A DNA stretch of 7,216 nt, taken from Lachnospiraceae bacterium (GTDB lineage Bacteria > Bacillota > Clostridia > Lachnospirales > Lachnospiraceae). The first letter of the stretch is position 1. Every line of letters starts with the position of its first letter. The DNA lies in assembly GCA_015057205.1 (NCBI GenBank), contig SVEW01000118.1:1-7216 (forward strand). Direction: 5' to 3'. Positions 6,279 through 7,216 of this stretch are shown one piece after another. The translations under genes were made by a program, and so were the position numbers. The notes under the pieces were generated by a model that ran no database searches, was not told the DNA's origin, and saw only the letters and a list, made by a program, of their open reading frames with translations.

Positions 6279-6307
6279 AGATTAACACAGCACCGTATAT
6301 TTGTCAA
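6279..6307 (-). promoter_or_regulatory. Promoter overlapping the SOS box region
   Basis: A perfect TTGACA (6307-6302) is followed after 17 bp by TAATCT (6284-6279), preceded by a TGT extended -10 (6287-6285). The -10 matches only the three most conserved positions, but the extended element and ideal -35 compensate. Predicted start is near 6272, inside the LexA-type palindrome. No sure gene begins directly downstream; the first confident one is the Panacea gene about 200 bp on. Confidence 0.55.
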
Positions 6308-6350
6308 CCCTCTTTGTTATTCCCTCCTGCAAATTGTATGCGTGTGCAAG

Positions 6351-6533
6351 CTACACCTGGTCCTCACTGCCATGTCCGATGCAAATTTTCCAATATCTAT
6401 CATGAAATTTCATGACTTTATCTTTTTTTCCTTTATCATAAAGCCTTTTCCACGTATTATTGTCGATTCCAAATCTAGCTAACACTTCCTTTCTTGTAAA
6501 GGTTTTCCCTGAAAAACTACGCTTCAATTCCAT
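6351..6533 (-). CDS. Small hypothetical protein, possible helix-turn-helix
   Basis: A 60-residue protein from ATG at 6533; the open frame reaches TTG at 6539 just after an in-frame stop. I do not recognise it. The segment TFTRKEVLARFGIDNNTWKRLYDKGK (12-37) has the helix-turn-helix look of small regulators (Thr-Arg-Lys-Glu-Val then Phe-Gly-Ile and Trp-Lys-Arg-Leu), followed by a beta-like KFHDRYWKICIG. No clear ribosome site is visible, but the ATG overlaps the TGA (6535-6533) of another open frame coming from the IS side, suggesting translational coupling to a gene that has been cut. It lies only 33 bp inside the IS66 end, so it may be a remnant. Confidence 0.45.
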   Translation of the reverse strand: MELKRSFSGKTFTRKEVLARFGIDNNTWKRLYDKGKKDKVMKFHDRYWKICIGHGSEDQV

Positions 6534-6565
6534 CAGCAATTTTTATCTATTTTAGCCTTTTCTTC

Positions 6566-6590
6566 GTAAGCGCCTAATTTTGTGGTATTA
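6566..6590 (+). repeat. Probable terminal inverted repeat (one end) of the IS66 element
   Basis: Reading inward on the plus strand from GTAAGCG at 6566, this is the expected position and sequence start for an IS66-family terminal inverted repeat, which is usually about 20-30 bp. The inner limit is a guess because the other end is not in the window. Confidence 0.55.
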
Positions 6591-6641
6591 GACCAAAGCT
6601 TATCCGAAACCCTATTGCCATGATTTCGTAAAGATAACATT

Positions 6642-7216
6642 TTACTCCATTTTGTTGCTACATATATCCTGCACTTTTTCGCTCCAAGGAGCTAGATTCG
6701 CAAGTTCATCATCTGACATATTCTTGTTTGGACGTTGTTCCAGCAGGTATTTCAGATATTCATACAGATTTAAATTGTAAGCTTTAGCCATTTCAACAAT
6801 AGTTAAATATAAGCTGTTAGCTGTTGCTCCGTCCGGAGCGTCTGAAAAAAGCCAGTTTTTACGGCCCACTGTTACAGGACGAATACAGTTCTCGCTTAGG
6901 TTGTTGCTCAAGCTACAGCGTCCATCTTCTAGATAAGTCATAAGTATGTCTTCTCTATTGAGGATATATGTGATTGCTTTCCCTAGTTTACCGTTGCTTT
7001 CTGGTTTGACTTGTTTAATCCACGACAAGAAGCCCTCAATGACAGGCTTCTGATCCTTGAGGCGACGATTTTTTATCTGTTTAAAACTAAGTCCTTTTTC
7101 TTTGTATGAACGCTCATACTCAAAAAGTTTGTTGCAGTAGAGGACCCCCTGTGGCTATAATCCTTTTCTTTTCCCTTTGGGATAGCCTCCAAAAGGTATC
7201 TACGAATATGTGCCCA
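6642..7216 (-). pseudogene. IS66-family transposase, C-terminal part, frameshifted
   Basis: DDE transposase of the IS66 family, catalysing cut and joining of the element. From 7216 one frame reads WAHIRRYLLEAIPKGKEKDYS (to 7154), the family's C-W-A-H-x-R-R region after the second catalytic Asp. The homology then jumps frame: from 7151 the other frame reads QGVLYCNKLFEYERSYKEKG and on through SNNLSENCIRPVTVGRKNWLF, where the Glu at 6893-6891 is the likely third catalytic residue, ending at TAA (6644-6642) with a normal IS66 C-terminus. Compared with the usual D-Y-S-x-PAVQGV pattern a few codons are missing at the junction, so a small deletion of 3n+1 bases (net) is likely. The first frame stops about 25 codons later and the second has TAG at 7157-7155. 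An open frame of 128 codons from TTG at 7028 is the intact tail, not a separate gene. Confidence 0.88.

Larger units (their letters stand above)
6566..7216 (-). mobile_element. IS66-family insertion sequence, terminal part, continues beyond window
   Basis: Defined by an IS66 transposase C-terminus followed, 76 bp past its stop, by GTAAGCG (6566-6572), which matches the conserved outer end of IS66-family elements. The far end, any accessory tnpA/tnpB genes and the partner 8-bp target repeat are outside the window; the 8 bases just outside this end are TTTTCTTC (6558-6565). The transposase is frameshifted, so this copy is likely immobile on its own. Confidence 0.8.

Noticed and set aside
6216..6482. 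Plus-strand open frame of 88 codons across the leader and small ORF
   Set aside because: No ribosome site or recognisable protein features, and it runs antisense to the SOS-type promoter and the better-supported small ORF.

Overview
The window looks like an accessory region of a low-to-moderate GC Gram-positive bacterium, most likely in the Clostridia (possibly Lachnospiraceae). This is inferred from strong purine-rich ribosome binding sites, sigma-A type promoters, GTG/TTG starts, a Bacillus/Clostridium-type LexA box and an IS66-family element. All supported genes lie on the minus strand, so transcription runs from high to low coordinates.

Positions 7216 to 6566 hold the terminal part of an IS66-family insertion sequence. 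Its transposase is frameshifted near 7150 and its outer end is probably the GTAAGCG at 6566. Next to it, at 6533-6351, is a small unrecognised ORF with a possible helix-turn-helix, overlapping the tail of a reading frame that the IS may have cut. The stretch from 6350 to 6072 has no confident gene. It carries a TTGACA promoter whose predicted start site sits on a palindromic LexA-type (SOS) box, and a second near-consensus promoter (TTGAAA-17 bp-TATAAT) just before the next gene, with a short inverted repeat around its -35.

Positions 6071 to 4559 form a candidate toxin-antitoxin module. A SocA/Panacea-domain protein (antitoxin-like) is followed by an uncharacterised protein whose sequence pattern suggests a GNAT fold with a long charged insertion and a degenerate acetyl-CoA loop. 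A stable RNA hairpin separates the two, and the second gene probably starts at a TTG.

Positions 4556 to 1 form a tightly packed sialic acid (nonulosonate) operon: a FemAB/GNAT-like transferase (GTG start), neuC (UDP-GlcNAc 2-epimerase), neuA (CMP-sialate synthetase), a divergent DegT-type PLP protein and neuB (sialate synthase, cut by the window edge). NeuC makes ManNAc, NeuB condenses it with phosphoenolpyruvate, and NeuA activates the product to the CMP-sugar for transfer to a surface glycan. The FemAB-like and PLP proteins may modify the glycan or its sugar. The toxin-like gene ends only 2 bp before the first gene of this operon, with no visible terminator or promoter between them, so the two modules may be co-transcribed.
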